Shown here: positions 1 through 6,671 of the stretch, piece after piece
Numbering within the stretch: position 1 is the stretch's first letter
Layout: each line of letters opens with the position of its first letter
From: an uncultured Methanomassiliicoccales archaeon
Lineage (GTDB): Archaea; Thermoplasmatota; Thermoplasmata; Methanomassiliicoccales; Methanomethylophilaceae
NCBI GenBank assembly: GCA_934234005.1
Contig: CAKQHC010000045.1
Span: forward strand, 1 to 11,093
DNA length: 11,093 bases
Direction: 5' to 3'
Notes under the pieces: model-generated
Seen by the model: the letters and a program-made list of their open reading frames with translations, nothing else
What the model was told of the DNA's origin: nothing
Database searches by the model: none
Translations under genes and position numbers: made by a program

Positions 1-19
1 TATAAGTTTCCAGTCAAAA

Positions 20-35
20 GTACCATACAAACACA
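20..35 (+). repeat. Left terminal inverted repeat of the IS
   Basis: GTACCATACA followed by an AC-rich tract. It matches the reverse complement of 1838-1853 at 14 of 16 positions by eye, with the first ten bases identical. The GTAC tip is itself palindromic, so the exact element boundary is uncertain by a few bases. Confidence 0.65.
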
Positions 36-148
36 CACATTTTCTTTCCAAATTTGAAAATCAAGGCATATTTTTGATTTGAATAGGCCTGTTTTCGACG
101 ATTTTAAGATTTTTGACACTTGATTGCCTTCGAGCACACTTCCAATTG

Positions 149-170
149 ACGCTTTGAAGGGCGTTTTTAG
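149..170 (+). terminator. Possible hairpin terminator upstream of the transposase
   Basis: ACGCTT (149-154), loop TGAA, GGGCGT (159-164) can form a six-pair stem with two G-U pairs, followed by TTTTAG. It lies in the 245-base non-coding leader between the left IS end and the transposase. It could stop read-through from outside, a common safeguard in insertion sequences. That role is inferred and the stem is short. Otherwise 36-243 is AT-rich and holds no gene I can see. Confidence 0.35.
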
Positions 171-229
171 TTACATATATACTCTGACTATACCTCTTTC
201 AATTACAATTATGGTTCTTAAAAGATTGA

Positions 230-243
230 TTTTAATATTATAA
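230..243 (+). promoter_or_regulatory. TATA-box region of the transposase
   Basis: The AT-only run TTTAATATTATAA is centred about 25-30 bases before the ATG at 266. No Shine-Dalgarno sequence lies between them, so the transcript is predicted to be leaderless or nearly so. The internal copy of the IS end decamer (244-253) sits between this box and the start codon, where bound transposase could repress its own gene; that is speculation. Confidence 0.5.
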
Positions 244-253
244 GTACCATACA
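244..253 (+). repeat. Internal copy of the IS terminal decamer
   Basis: GTACCATACA occurs here as well as at 20-29, and inverted at 1844-1853. After the shared decamer this copy matches the right end poorly. It may be a second transposase binding site or an alternative left end. Confidence 0.6.
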
Positions 254-265
254 TATATTGATAAA

Positions 266-1837
266 ATGTCCGTGCCCGAAGACATCAGAAAGATTGACAG
301 ACCGAAAGGTACAGTCGTATGCGACGAAAGAAACGGCGTATACCCTGTGAGGGAGAAACTTAGCGGGAAGTACTGGGCGGATGAGAACGGAAAACCCCAT
401 CGCCCATCCCGCAACGGTAGAGTCGTAGGACACATCAGAAACGGAATATTTGTTCCGAAAAATCCAGATTCGTTTCCCGTCGGTGAAGTGGATCTCAAAG
501 ACTGGGGCAACATCGAACTTTTCGACCGTCTGAACAAAGATATGCTGGATCGTTTGAAAATGTTTTACAATACCGAAGACTCGATGCGTCTGTATGTAAT
601 GGCTTTGCTGAGGGCATCTTATAAGGGCATAACGGATTATTTGATGGTCAGACAGTATCAGGAGACATTTCTGACGGAAATGTATCCGAACGTAAATCTG
701 AATCGCGGATCTCTGTCAACGTTCCTACGGAACGTCGGCAGGAGCTGCGCCCGCATCTCGGATTTTATGCGGTTCGAAACAAGCCGTATGGGAGAGGACG
801 AACATGTGATTATAGACGGATCTCTCCGTCAGGACCACAGTAAGGTAAATTCGCTCTCCGAAGTATCCAAAAAGACTTCCAGGAGGGGTTATAAGGACAT
901 TTTGTTGCTCTACGCGTATTCTATGGAGAAAAAGAGACCGGTGTGCAGCAAGGTATATCCCGGCAATATGGCCGACCAGAGGGCTGTATCGGATTTCGTG
1001 GAACAGTTCGAAATTTGCAACGGAATTATAGTGGCGGACAAAGGTTTCTCATATGTATCGCTGAAGGAAGCGGTCGAAGAAAACAAAGGGCTTCACTATC
1101 TGCTTCCTATCAAACGCAATAGTCGTGTAATCGAAGAATTGTCTCTTTGCTCCTTCAACGAACTCTTGGCCGGAGATAAGTGCATACAGTGCAAAAAAGT
1201 TTCAAAAACCAATAACGGCGAAACAGTCTGGTATTATTCGTTCAGAGATCCTTCTATCGCTTTGGACGAAGAAATTCTCTACATGTCCGCCCATAGGGCG
1301 GACGGCATCGATACGGAGGATCTGGAACGTTCCCGTCCGCTGTTCGGTACGATAATATTCCAGTCGGATTTGAATATGCCTTGCGGTACTGCCTATGAAA
1401 CATACGATTCGCGTTGGCTTATTGAATTATTCTTCAGGAGTCAGGAAGATACAATGGAAATGGACGATACCAGGGAACATTCGGATTATTCGGTGATAGC
1501 AAGCAACTTCGTAAACCATTTGGCTTCGATAATGCTGTCGAATATATTCCGGTTCCTGGACGAAAAAGGTCTGTTGAACAACCATACCTACGGTGAAATT
1601 CTCAAACTGCTTTTGAGAATCAAGATGACAAGAACATCCGGCAACGGGGAATGGAAAGTCTGCAGAATTGCGGAAACGGATGCCGAAGTCCTTGAGAAGA
1701 TAGGTTTGCTAAGCCGTCCGATTGTTCCGAAAGAAATCAAGAAGAGGGGCAGACCCAAAGGTAGCAAGGATGCAAAACCCCGTAAGAAGAGGTCTTCGCC
1801 GATAATGTCTGATAGTGTATCGGCAGACACATCTTAA
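266..1837 (+). CDS. DDE transposase, IS4/IS1634-like
   Basis: A 523-residue protein that should cut and rejoin the element's ends. The RNase-H-like DDE core is visible as D184 (in IIDGS), D258 (in VADKGF) and E387. E387 lies in the pattern Y380-x2-R383-x3-E387, the Y-R-E part of the signature of IS4-superfamily enzymes; the usual following lysine is not at its expected place. Residues 200-285 read as a typical DDE_Tnp_1 segment and the C-terminal third is helical. The tail (about 490-511) is very basic and contains RGRPKGSK, an AT-hook-like DNA-binding motif. ATG at 266 has a TATA-like box about 25-30 bases upstream and no ribosome-binding site, as expected for a leaderless message. The frame is intact, so the element may still be active. 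The exact IS family would need a comparison with ISfinder. Confidence 0.9.
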   Translation: MSVPEDIRKIDRPKGTVVCDERNGVYPVREKLSGKYWADENGKPHRPSRNGRVVGHIRNGIFVPKNPDSFPVGEVDLKDWGNIELFDRLNKDMLDRLKMFYNTEDSMRLYVMALLRASYKGITDYLMVRQYQETFLTEMYPNVNLNRGSLSTFLRNVGRSCARISDFMRFETSRMGEDEHVIIDGSLRQDHSKVNSLSEVSKKTSRRGYKDILLLYAYSMEKKRPVCSKVYPGNMADQRAVSDFVEQFEICNGIIVADKGFSYVSLKEAVEENKGLHYLLPIKRNSRVIEELSLCSFNELLAGDKCIQCKKVSKTNNGETVWYYSFRDPSIALDEEILYMSAHRADGIDTEDLERSRPLFGTIIFQSDLNMPCGTAYETYDSRWLIELFFRSQEDTMEMDDTREHSDYSVIASNFVNHLASIMLSNIFRFLDEKGLLNNHTYGEILKLLLRIKMTRTSGNGEWKVCRIAETDAEVLEKIGLLSRPIVPKEIKKRGRPKGSKDAKPRKKRSSPIMSDSVSADTS

Positions 1838-2130
1838 TGAGTGTGTATGGTACCGAAGTCGGGAAACTTATGCTTTAGGTAGTATGGATTTTCGTTTACT
1901 TTCAGGCCGTCGAACCATGTGTTGCCTTCGTATTTCATGTTGAAGAATGCATCGAACATAGACAGGAACGTGGTTTTTCCGAAGCCTCCCGGCCTAGTAA
2001 CCATGTTGGCGTACAAACCCTTCTCCACAAACAGGCAGATGGCGTCCGTCTTGTCGACGTAATAATATCCTTCATCGCGTATCTTCTTGAAATCATCAAT
2101 TCCTATCGGTATTTTTTTCAGATCAGACAT
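1834..2130 (-). pseudogene. AAA-ATPase-like / PD-(D/E)XK family protein, truncated by the IS
   Basis: An N-terminal fragment of 98 codons. It begins MSDLKKIPIGIDDFKKIRDE and continues to YYYVDKTD, the usual opening of the AAA-ATPase_like (Pfam PF09820) family, whose members normally carry a DUF1703 PD-(D/E)XK nuclease domain at the C-terminus and run to about 500-600 residues. A P-loop is visible as RPGGFGKTT, in place of the more usual RPRRFGK(S/T), followed by the family's LSMFDAFF and FDGLKV. After KFPDF the frame enters the IS right end and stops, so Walker B and the nuclease domain are missing. The start is ATG at 2130, with a strong Shine-Dalgarno sequence GGGAGG at 2137-2142. The biological role of the family is not established. 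The product is almost certainly non-functional. Confidence 0.85.
1838..1853 (-). repeat. Right terminal inverted repeat of the IS
   Basis: Read on the minus strand it begins GTACCATACA, identical to the first ten bases of the left end. It starts directly after the transposase TAA. The TTAA at 1834-1837 supplies the stop both for the transposase (plus) and for the truncated AAA-ATPase reading frame (minus). Confidence 0.7.
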
Positions 2131-2160
2131 AGTAAACCTCCCATAATTGATATTATATTG

Positions 2161-2193
2161 AAAGTTAAATAAAACCGGAGGGTAAACCCTCCG
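2161..2193 (-). terminator. Hairpin terminator of the ipk-fni-idsA operon
   Basis: CGGAGGG (2176-2182), loop TAAA, CCCTCCG (2187-2193) forms a perfect seven-pair stem ten bases after the idsA stop codon. In the minus direction it is followed by the T-rich run GGTTTTATTTAACTTT, as expected of a terminator for this operon. Confidence 0.75.
2164..2175 (-). promoter_or_regulatory. Possible TATA box of the interrupted AAA-ATPase gene
   Basis: On the minus strand TTTTATTTAA lies about 35-45 bases before ATG 2130, which would put transcription start near 2143, just ahead of the GGGAGG ribosome-binding site. It overlaps the T-tract of the idsA terminator. A second AT run at 2151-2159 is an alternative but lies too close to the ATG. 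Confidence 0.35.
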
Positions 2194-2203
2194 TATTGCA
2201 GAA

Positions 2204-3187
2204 TCAGACGTCTCTGTTGATTGCAAATTCAGCGAGTGCAATCATGAATTCCTTGTCCTCGTTGTCGGGAAGGAACTGGATTTTGGCGACGGCATCGTCG
2301 ACTTTCTTTCTTGCCAGTCCGAGGGCATAGTCAATGGATCCGCAGTCTTTCATAATCTGCATCGCGCGTGCGCATTCCTCGTCGGTAGCATCCATGTTTC
2401 CGAGGATGGATTTGAATTCTTTCAGTTTTTCATCGTCTTTGAGGACTTCGATGGTATGAGTTACCATGCATGTACATTTTCCCTTGCGTATGTCGTTTCC
2501 GACGGATTTTCCGGTTTTTGCAGGATCTCCGGCGACTCCGAGGTAGTCGTCGAACATCTGGAATCCGAGTCCGACATCGAGCGCGTATTGGTTGATGGCC
2601 TCTACGGTTTTGTCATCGGCTCCGCCTATTATGGCACCGCCAGCGGCAGCTGCAGCGAAGAGGACGCTGGTTTTCAGTTTGATTGTTTCGATGTAGTATT
2701 CTTCGGAAACAATCTTTCCTTCGTTGTTTACATCCATCTGCTGTCCGCGCGCAAGATCCCATACTGCTTTTGACACATATCTCATTGCATTTCTCATGCG
2801 TTCTGCGGGAACATCGAGTTCGCAGATAATCTGATATGCCTTAGCAAAAAGGGCATCGCCGGCAAGAACCGCAGTAGGCATACCATATCCTTCGTGAATG
2901 GTCACCATTCCTCTGCGCAGTTTGTCGCCGTCCATGAGGTCGTCGTGAATCAGAGTGAAGTTGTGGATGTATTCGATGGCAACCGCCAAAGGCATAGCTT
3001 TACTCTTATCTCCTCCGACGGCACCGCAGCACGCGAGTGCCATGGCAGGCCTCATTCTTTTTCCGCCGGCATAAGGGTACTGTCTTGCGGATTCGATGAG
3101 ATTCATCGGTTCTTCATCGATTATGTAGCTTTTGATAGGTCCGTCCATTTCGGCGGATTTCTTTTTCAGATATTCTTTTGCATCCAT
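2204..3187 (-). CDS. idsA: Polyprenyl diphosphate synthase (probable geranylgeranyl diphosphate synthase)
   Basis: A 327-residue soluble trans-prenyltransferase that should condense DMAPP with successive IPP units to make farnesyl/geranylgeranyl diphosphate for archaeal ether lipids. Visible motifs are GGKRMRP at 41-47 (substrate binding), the first aspartate-rich motif DDLMD at 82-86, and the second around FDDYLG at 212-217, which reads DDYLG rather than DDxxD. It is followed by GDPAKTGKSVGNDIRKGK. F77, five residues before the first motif, is an aromatic length-controlling position as in archaeal GGPP synthases. The chosen start is ATG 3187, which overlaps the fni stop by one base (TAATG) and has GAGGG six bases upstream. 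The frame stays open further upstream, but that stretch lies inside fni and has no family similarity. It is the last gene of the operon. Product length is inferred and could be C15/C20. Confidence 0.93.
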   Translation of the reverse strand: MDAKEYLKKKSAEMDGPIKSYIIDEEPMNLIESARQYPYAGGKRMRPAMALACCGAVGGDKSKAMPLAVAIEYIHNFTLIHDDLMDGDKLRRGMVTIHEGYGMPTAVLAGDALFAKAYQIICELDVPAERMRNAMRYVSKAVWDLARGQQMDVNNEGKIVSEEYYIETIKLKTSVLFAAAAAGGAIIGGADDKTVEAINQYALDVGLGFQMFDDYLGVAGDPAKTGKSVGNDIRKGKCTCMVTHTIEVLKDDEKLKEFKSILGNMDATDEECARAMQIMKDCGSIDYALGLARKKVDDAVAKIQFLPDNEDKEFMIALAEFAINRDV

Positions 3188-4242
3188 TACAATCCCTCGA
3201 TCCATTGTTTTGTTTCGCCGAGAATCACGTGTCTCGCTTTGGAAAGTGATTTCAGATCTTTGCTTCCGGTCAGAAGCATAGAGGCTTTTAGTTCTTCTTT
3301 TATGATATTCAGTTTGTTCGCAACCGCTTCGGCAGATTCGGTAGCTTCCTTCAGAACCGCGTGGGCAACACCCGCACACGACGCACCCATTGCAACGGAT
3401 GCCGCCACATGTATTCCGTCAAGTATTCCTCCGGATGCGATCAGCGGAAGTCCGCATGACCTGCATTCGACCAGTGAGACGGGAGTGGGTATCCCCCAAT
3501 CGAAGAACGTTTCTCCCATATTGGTCCTTATTTCGTCTTCGGCTGCCATGGCTCTGTACAGTTCCACGGCGGAGAAGCTGGTTCCGCCCATTCCGGCTAC
3601 GTCAATTCCTTCGATGCCTATGCCTTTCAGTCTGTTGGCAACATCCTTGGATATTCCCGCGCCTGTTTCTTTTACCATGAGCGGATATTCGCGGGCTAAT
3701 GAGCGGATGGCATCGTAACATCCTTTCGCATTCGTATCTCCTTCGGGCTGTACTACTTCCTGGAGGAAATTGAGATGGATTGCCATAATGTCTGCATCCA
3801 CAAGATCTTTGGCCTGTCCGACCATTTCGGATGTGAACCTGTCTTTGCTTTTCTGTTCGACCAGTTGCGGAGCGCCGACGTTTCCTATGACCAACGGTAC
3901 GTCAAATTCCTTTATGACCGAGTATGTTTCCGGACATACGCCCGTTACTCCAGCACGTTCGCTTCCTACGCCCATGCCCACGCCGATTTCGGCACAGGCC
4001 TCCGCTATGTTGGAATTGATCTTTTTCGCACCGGGGAATCCTCCGGTGATGGCAGTCACAATTAACGGAAATTCCAGTTTTTTACCGAAAAGACAGCAGC
4101 CTGTATCAATATCATCGGCATTCACTTCGGGCAGTGCGTTGTGGATAAATCTGATATCGTCCCAATAGCAGTGGCCGGGCGCGATATTTTCTTTGATACA
4201 GATATTGATGTGGTCCAGTTTTCTGTTTTTGATTCCGGTCAT
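3187..4242 (-). CDS. fni: Type 2 isopentenyl-diphosphate delta-isomerase (FMN-dependent)
   Basis: A 351-residue FMN-dependent enzyme that interconverts IPP and DMAPP, so that chain building by the downstream idsA product can begin. Family motifs read in order: RKLDHI near the N-terminus (7-12), PLIVTAITGG (59-68), HLNFLQEVVQPEGD (156-169), VKETGAGIS (190-198), GMGGTSF (217-223) and SGGILDG (270-276), which belong to the TIM-barrel flavin and substrate site. The length is normal for type 2 enzymes. ATG 4242 is preferred: RKLDHI then falls where the family expects it, and GAGG lies about ten bases upstream. An upstream in-frame TTG at 4260 would overlap ipk. The gene begins four bases after the ipk stop and ends inside the idsA start, so the three are almost certainly co-transcribed and translationally linked. 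It acts in the cytoplasm. Confidence 0.94.
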   Translation of the reverse strand: MTGIKNRKLDHINICIKENIAPGHCYWDDIRFIHNALPEVNADDIDTGCCLFGKKLEFPLIVTAITGGFPGAKKINSNIAEACAEIGVGMGVGSERAGVTGVCPETYSVIKEFDVPLVIGNVGAPQLVEQKSKDRFTSEMVGQAKDLVDADIMAIHLNFLQEVVQPEGDTNAKGCYDAIRSLAREYPLMVKETGAGISKDVANRLKGIGIEGIDVAGMGGTSFSAVELYRAMAAEDEIRTNMGETFFDWGIPTPVSLVECRSCGLPLIASGGILDGIHVAASVAMGASCAGVAHAVLKEATESAEAVANKLNIIKEELKASMLLTGSKDLKSLSKARHVILGETKQWIEGL

Positions 4243-4246
4243 CCGT

Positions 4247-5017
4247 TCACTTCCTCGCAATTGTGCATGTAACGTCTTCGCCCTTCAGGAGAGACAGCAG
4301 CCTCCCGGGTACCGTTCCGTTGACCAGAACGCAGTCTCTTTTTTCGTTGCACATGTTGAGCATAGATTCCATTTTTCCGCGGACGCCGCCCGTAACATCG
4401 TCCACATGGGTTTCTGCATTGACAGTTTCCAATGTATTTTCGTCGACAATCGGTATGAACTCGGCGTTTTTGTCGGTTTTGGGATCGGAAGTATACAATC
4501 CGTCGATATCGGATACGAACACTATTCTGCTCGGACGGAATATTTCTGCCAAGCGTTCCATTATCTGATCCCCGGAGCATATTCCGAAACCTTTGGAGCG
4601 GTCCATTACAACATCTCCGAACATTACCGGCATAACGCCTATGCCCGCAAGACATCTTATCGCTTCGTCATCCGAGATTATGAGTTTGCCGTCATCCATC
4701 ATGAAACACGATCCAGGAGGGACCGATACGGCAGGCATTCCCACGTTGAGCAGTTCTTTTATGACCATTGAGCTGAGTTCTCTGACGTCGAACTGTGTTT
4801 GGGCAACTGCGGGAATCTGTCCGAAATCAACCATGCCCTTGTCCAGAGCATATTTTTTAGCCAACATGTGGCCGAACGATCCCGCACCGTGAACTATGAT
4901 GCATCCTTTTCCGGATTCGGCGATTTCCTTACAGAGTCTTGAAGTCTGTTCCTGATTGAATTTGTGATACTGGGTTTTGTCGGTTATGACGCTTCCGCCC
5001 AATTTGATAAGTATCAT
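4247..5017 (-). CDS. ipk: Isopentenyl phosphate kinase
   Basis: A 256-residue amino-acid-kinase-fold enzyme that phosphorylates isopentenyl phosphate to IPP, the last step of the archaeal alternative mevalonate pathways. The N-terminus reads [14 protein letters not shown] (nucleotide-binding lysine and glycine loop). HGAGSFGH at 43-50 carries the histidine that marks IPKs within the fold, and [13 protein letters not shown] (168-180) is the usual ATP-site segment. ATG 5017 is chosen: a TATA-like box at 5041-5048 places transcription start near 5018-5020, so the message would be leaderless. The alternative TTG at 5023 adds only two residues and has no support. It is the first gene of ipk-fni-idsA. 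In many archaea mevalonate kinase or an RNase J gene accompanies this cluster; neither is here. Confidence 0.93.
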   Translation of the reverse strand: MILIKLGGSVITDKTQYHKFNQEQTSRLCKEIAESGKGCIIVHGAGSFGHMLAKKYALDKGMVDFGQIPAVAQTQFDVRELSSMVIKELLNVGMPAVSVPPGSCFMMDDGKLIISDDEAIRCLAGIGVMPVMFGDVVMDRSKGFGICSGDQIMERLAEIFRPSRIVFVSDIDGLYTSDPKTDKNAEFIPIVDENTLETVNAETHVDDVTGGVRGKMESMLNMCNEKRDCVLVNGTVPGRLLSLLKGEDVTCTIARK

Positions 5018-5040
5018 TATCAATCCGAATTAGATTGTTG

Positions 5041-5048
5041 TATATAAT
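5041..5048 (-). promoter_or_regulatory. TATA box of the ipk-fni-idsA operon
   Basis: ATTATATA on the minus strand, preceded upstream by an alternating CG stretch (5048-5056). It is centred about 27 bases before the ipk ATG, the spacing of an archaeal promoter making a leaderless transcript. Confidence 0.65.
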
Positions 5049-5076
5049 CGCGCGCGTACAGTTACAAGAGAACCAA

Positions 5077-5096
5077 ACAAATAATAAAGAAAAAAG
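5077..5096 (-). terminator. T-rich terminator of the 5S rRNA gene
   Basis: Directly after the 5S 3' end, the minus strand reads CTTTTTTCTTTATTATTTG. T-tracts without a hairpin are a recognised archaeal termination signal. It separates the 5S gene from the ipk promoter. Confidence 0.6.
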
Positions 5097-5097
5097 T

Positions 5098-5219
5098 GGC
5101 TGACAGCGTGTCTGAGTTCCCGTAGACTTGCGTACTACAGTACAGACAGATACGCGGGCGGACTTTACTGCCGGGTTCGGAATGGGACCGGGTGTGACCC
5201 CGCCGCTATGGCCGTCATA
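5098..5219 (-). rRNA. rrf: 5S ribosomal RNA
   Basis: The minus strand carries the universal 5S core CCCATTCCGAACCCGG and a closing helix between TGACGGC (5217-5211) and GCTGTCA (5107-5101), seven pairs with one G-U. The span of about 122 bases is normal; the ends are accurate to a few bases. It has its own TATA box upstream and a T-rich terminator downstream. No 16S, 23S or tRNA gene is next to it. Unlinked rRNA genes are characteristic of Thermoplasmata, which supports the taxonomic reading. It works in the large ribosomal subunit. Confidence 0.95.
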
Positions 5220-5243
5220 CCAAAACATGGCAGTACAACATAG

Positions 5244-5252
5244 TATTTAATA
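5244..5252 (-). promoter_or_regulatory. TATA box of the 5S rRNA gene
   Basis: TATTAAATA on the minus strand, centred about 28 bases upstream of the predicted 5S 5' end at 5219. It lies in the divergent region shared with the MFS transporter gene. Confidence 0.6.
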
Positions 5253-5355
5253 TTATCTATCGACTTCTTGAGATGTATCCGAAGGACGGTAAAAATCACA
5301 AATCCGGTGACAAATTCGTAAAACAGACATACCAAAAATGCAATATGACCGAAAG

Positions 5356-5361
5356 TTATAA
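5356..5361 (+). promoter_or_regulatory. TATA box of the MFS transporter gene
   Basis: TTATAA with GAAAG just before it (possible BRE). It is about 30 bases before ATG 5389, and no Shine-Dalgarno sequence lies between, so a leaderless or very short-leader transcript is predicted. The rest of 5253-5350 holds nothing I can identify. Confidence 0.5.
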
Positions 5362-5388
5362 TTCAGTCTTTGTAAGAGCGCCCATTCA

Positions 5389-6561
5389 ATGTCGATAAAG
5401 CCCTGGTTGCCTTTGTTCGGAATAACTCTGTGTGTGTTTATATTCAATATGTCCGAATTTATGCCGATCGGCTTGCTGACGGACATTTCCGTCGATTTCG
5501 GCATAAGTGAATCGCAGGCAGGCATGATAATTTCGATCTATGCCTGGGCTGTAGCCATAATCTCTCTGCCGATAATGCTTGTTCTCAGAAAGATGCAGTA
5601 TCGCAGGATGCTCCTGATGACTGTTGCACTTTTTGCCGTATTCCAGATTATGTCGGGAATATCGTCGAATTATTGGATGTTGGTTGTTTCGCGTTTGGGT
5701 GTTGCCGTAGCACATTCCGTGTTTTGGTCCATAGCCGCACCTTTGGCAGTACGCGTAGTTGCCCCGAATTATGAAAAACTGGCTTTGAGTACAGTTGCCG
5801 CAGGTACGTCGATTGCGATGGTTGTGGGTCTTCCTCTGGGAAGAATTATCGGATTGGCTCTCGGATGGAGGATGGCTTTCGTGACAATTGCGATCGTATC
5901 CATACTTGCTCTGGTGCTTCTTATCGCCGTATTCCCCAAGGTGGATAATCCCGGAACATTCACCCTCAAAAGATTGCCAGATATCTACTGCAACAGAGTT
6001 CTGGTGGGGCTGTATGTGGTTCTGGCAGTGTTTGTTACCGGATACTATGCCGGTTACAGTTACATCGAACCGTTCCTCGCCCAGGCAGGTGGATTGTCGG
6101 AAGATATGATTACCGTGGCCTTGACCGTATTCGGCTTGGCAGGTATCGGAGGGAGCATGCTGTTTACAAGATTCTATGACCGTACCAGATTCAGATTCCT
6201 GATTATGGCATTGGGCGGAGCGACATTGTGTATGGCTCTTCTTAATCTGTCTACCGTATCGGTCATTACGGTATTGGCTCTGTGTATGATATGGGGCATC
6301 TGTACAATCTCGTTCAACGTATCCATGCAGAACGAGGCAATCAATTCGTCTCCCGATGATGCAGTTCCCATAGCAATGTCTTTGTTTTCCGGAATATATA
6401 ATGTGGGAATAGCATTGGGTTCTATGATGGGCGGTTTTGTTACCGATCTCGGCTCTATTGCCAACATAGGTTATGTCGGAGCTTTGTTTACCGCATCGGC
6501 GACACTGTTGCTTGCGTTTTATGTCATAGGTCAGATTAAAAAACGCGAACAGAGGGCATGA
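5389..6561 (+). CDS. MFS transporter, DHA1 family, SotB/sugar-efflux-like
   Basis: A 390-residue polytopic membrane protein with about twelve hydrophobic segments in two halves, split by the loop around residues 180-205 (FPKVDNPGTFTLKRL). The N-terminus, with SEFMPIGLLTDIS then GISESQAGMIISIYAW, is typical of the AraJ/SotB-type drug:H+ antiporter-1 transporters that export sugars or small drugs. The usual motif A between helices 2 and 3 is reduced to LRKMQYRRM, as in this subgroup. FGLAGIGGS opens the second half. The expected action is proton-driven efflux across the cytoplasmic membrane; the substrate cannot be read from sequence. The gene stands alone with its own promoter, divergent from the 5S gene. 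The ATG at 5389 fits the promoter spacing and the family N-terminus. A T-rich tract follows the stop. Confidence 0.88.
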   Translation: MSIKPWLPLFGITLCVFIFNMSEFMPIGLLTDISVDFGISESQAGMIISIYAWAVAIISLPIMLVLRKMQYRRMLLMTVALFAVFQIMSGISSNYWMLVVSRLGVAVAHSVFWSIAAPLAVRVVAPNYEKLALSTVAAGTSIAMVVGLPLGRIIGLALGWRMAFVTIAIVSILALVLLIAVFPKVDNPGTFTLKRLPDIYCNRVLVGLYVVLAVFVTGYYAGYSYIEPFLAQAGGLSEDMITVALTVFGLAGIGGSMLFTRFYDRTRFRFLIMALGGATLCMALLNLSTVSVITVLALCMIWGICTISFNVSMQNEAINSSPDDAVPIAMSLFSGIYNVGIALGSMMGGFVTDLGSIANIGYVGALFTASATLLLAFYVIGQIKKREQRA

Positions 6562-6576
6562 GGTATGTTCTGAAGG

Positions 6577-6589
6577 TTGTTTATTTTTA
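6577..6589 (+). terminator. T-rich terminator after the MFS gene
   Basis: GTTGTTTATTTTT begins about 16 bases after the stop codon. There is no stem-loop; this is a possible archaeal T-tract terminator. Confidence 0.35.
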
Positions 6590-6627
6590 CACACTGATTT
6601 AGGTAAATTGTACTCATATGCACATTC

Positions 6628-6635
6628 TTTAAATA
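6628..6635 (+). promoter_or_regulatory. TATA box of the repeat surface-protein gene
   Basis: TTTAAATA, which places transcription start near 6656-6660, 12-16 bases before ATG 6672. A small inverted repeat CGTG-GTGCA-CACG (6646-6658) lies between the box and the start and could be an operator; no regulator is known. Confidence 0.55.
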
Positions 6636-6671
6636 TTTTGTATTACGTGGTGCACACGATTGGGATGTACC

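Larger units (their letters stand above)
20..1853 (+). mobile_element. Insertion sequence, IS4/IS1634-like, about 1.83 kb
   Basis: The element holds one transposase gene between imperfect terminal inverted repeats. The left end starts GTACCATACA at 20 and the right end is its reverse complement finishing at 1853; by eye 14 of the 16 terminal bases match. The right end lies directly after the transposase stop codon. On the right it cuts an AAA-ATPase-like gene, which shows it is a real insertion. No clear target-site duplication is visible: the left flank ends TCAAAA and the right flank begins CGAAGT. A third copy of the decamer lies at 244-253, so the left end could instead be 244, giving a 1.61 kb element; the outer copy matches the right end better. 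Family placement rests on the transposase only. Confidence 0.75.

Noticed and set aside
2131..2241. N-terminal extension of the interrupted AAA-ATPase frame
   Set aside because: The extension crosses the idsA terminator hairpin and the end of idsA. The family start MSDLKKIPIG with GGGAGG upstream is at 2130.
3188..3379. Upstream extension of the idsA frame by 64 residues
   Set aside because: It lies inside fni, does not resemble prenyl synthases, and the overlapping TAATG with GAGGG upstream gives a good start at 3187.
5386..6594. 402-residue open frame on the minus strand opposite the MFS transporter gene
   Set aside because: It is rich in His, Cys, Arg and Gln with no recognisable domain, as expected for the shadow of a hydrophobic gene; the plus-strand frame has clear transporter motifs.
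6646..6658. CGTG-GTGCA-CACG as a terminator or structured RNA
   Set aside because: The stem has only four pairs and no T-tract; at most it is an operator-like repeat, so it is mentioned only with the promoter.
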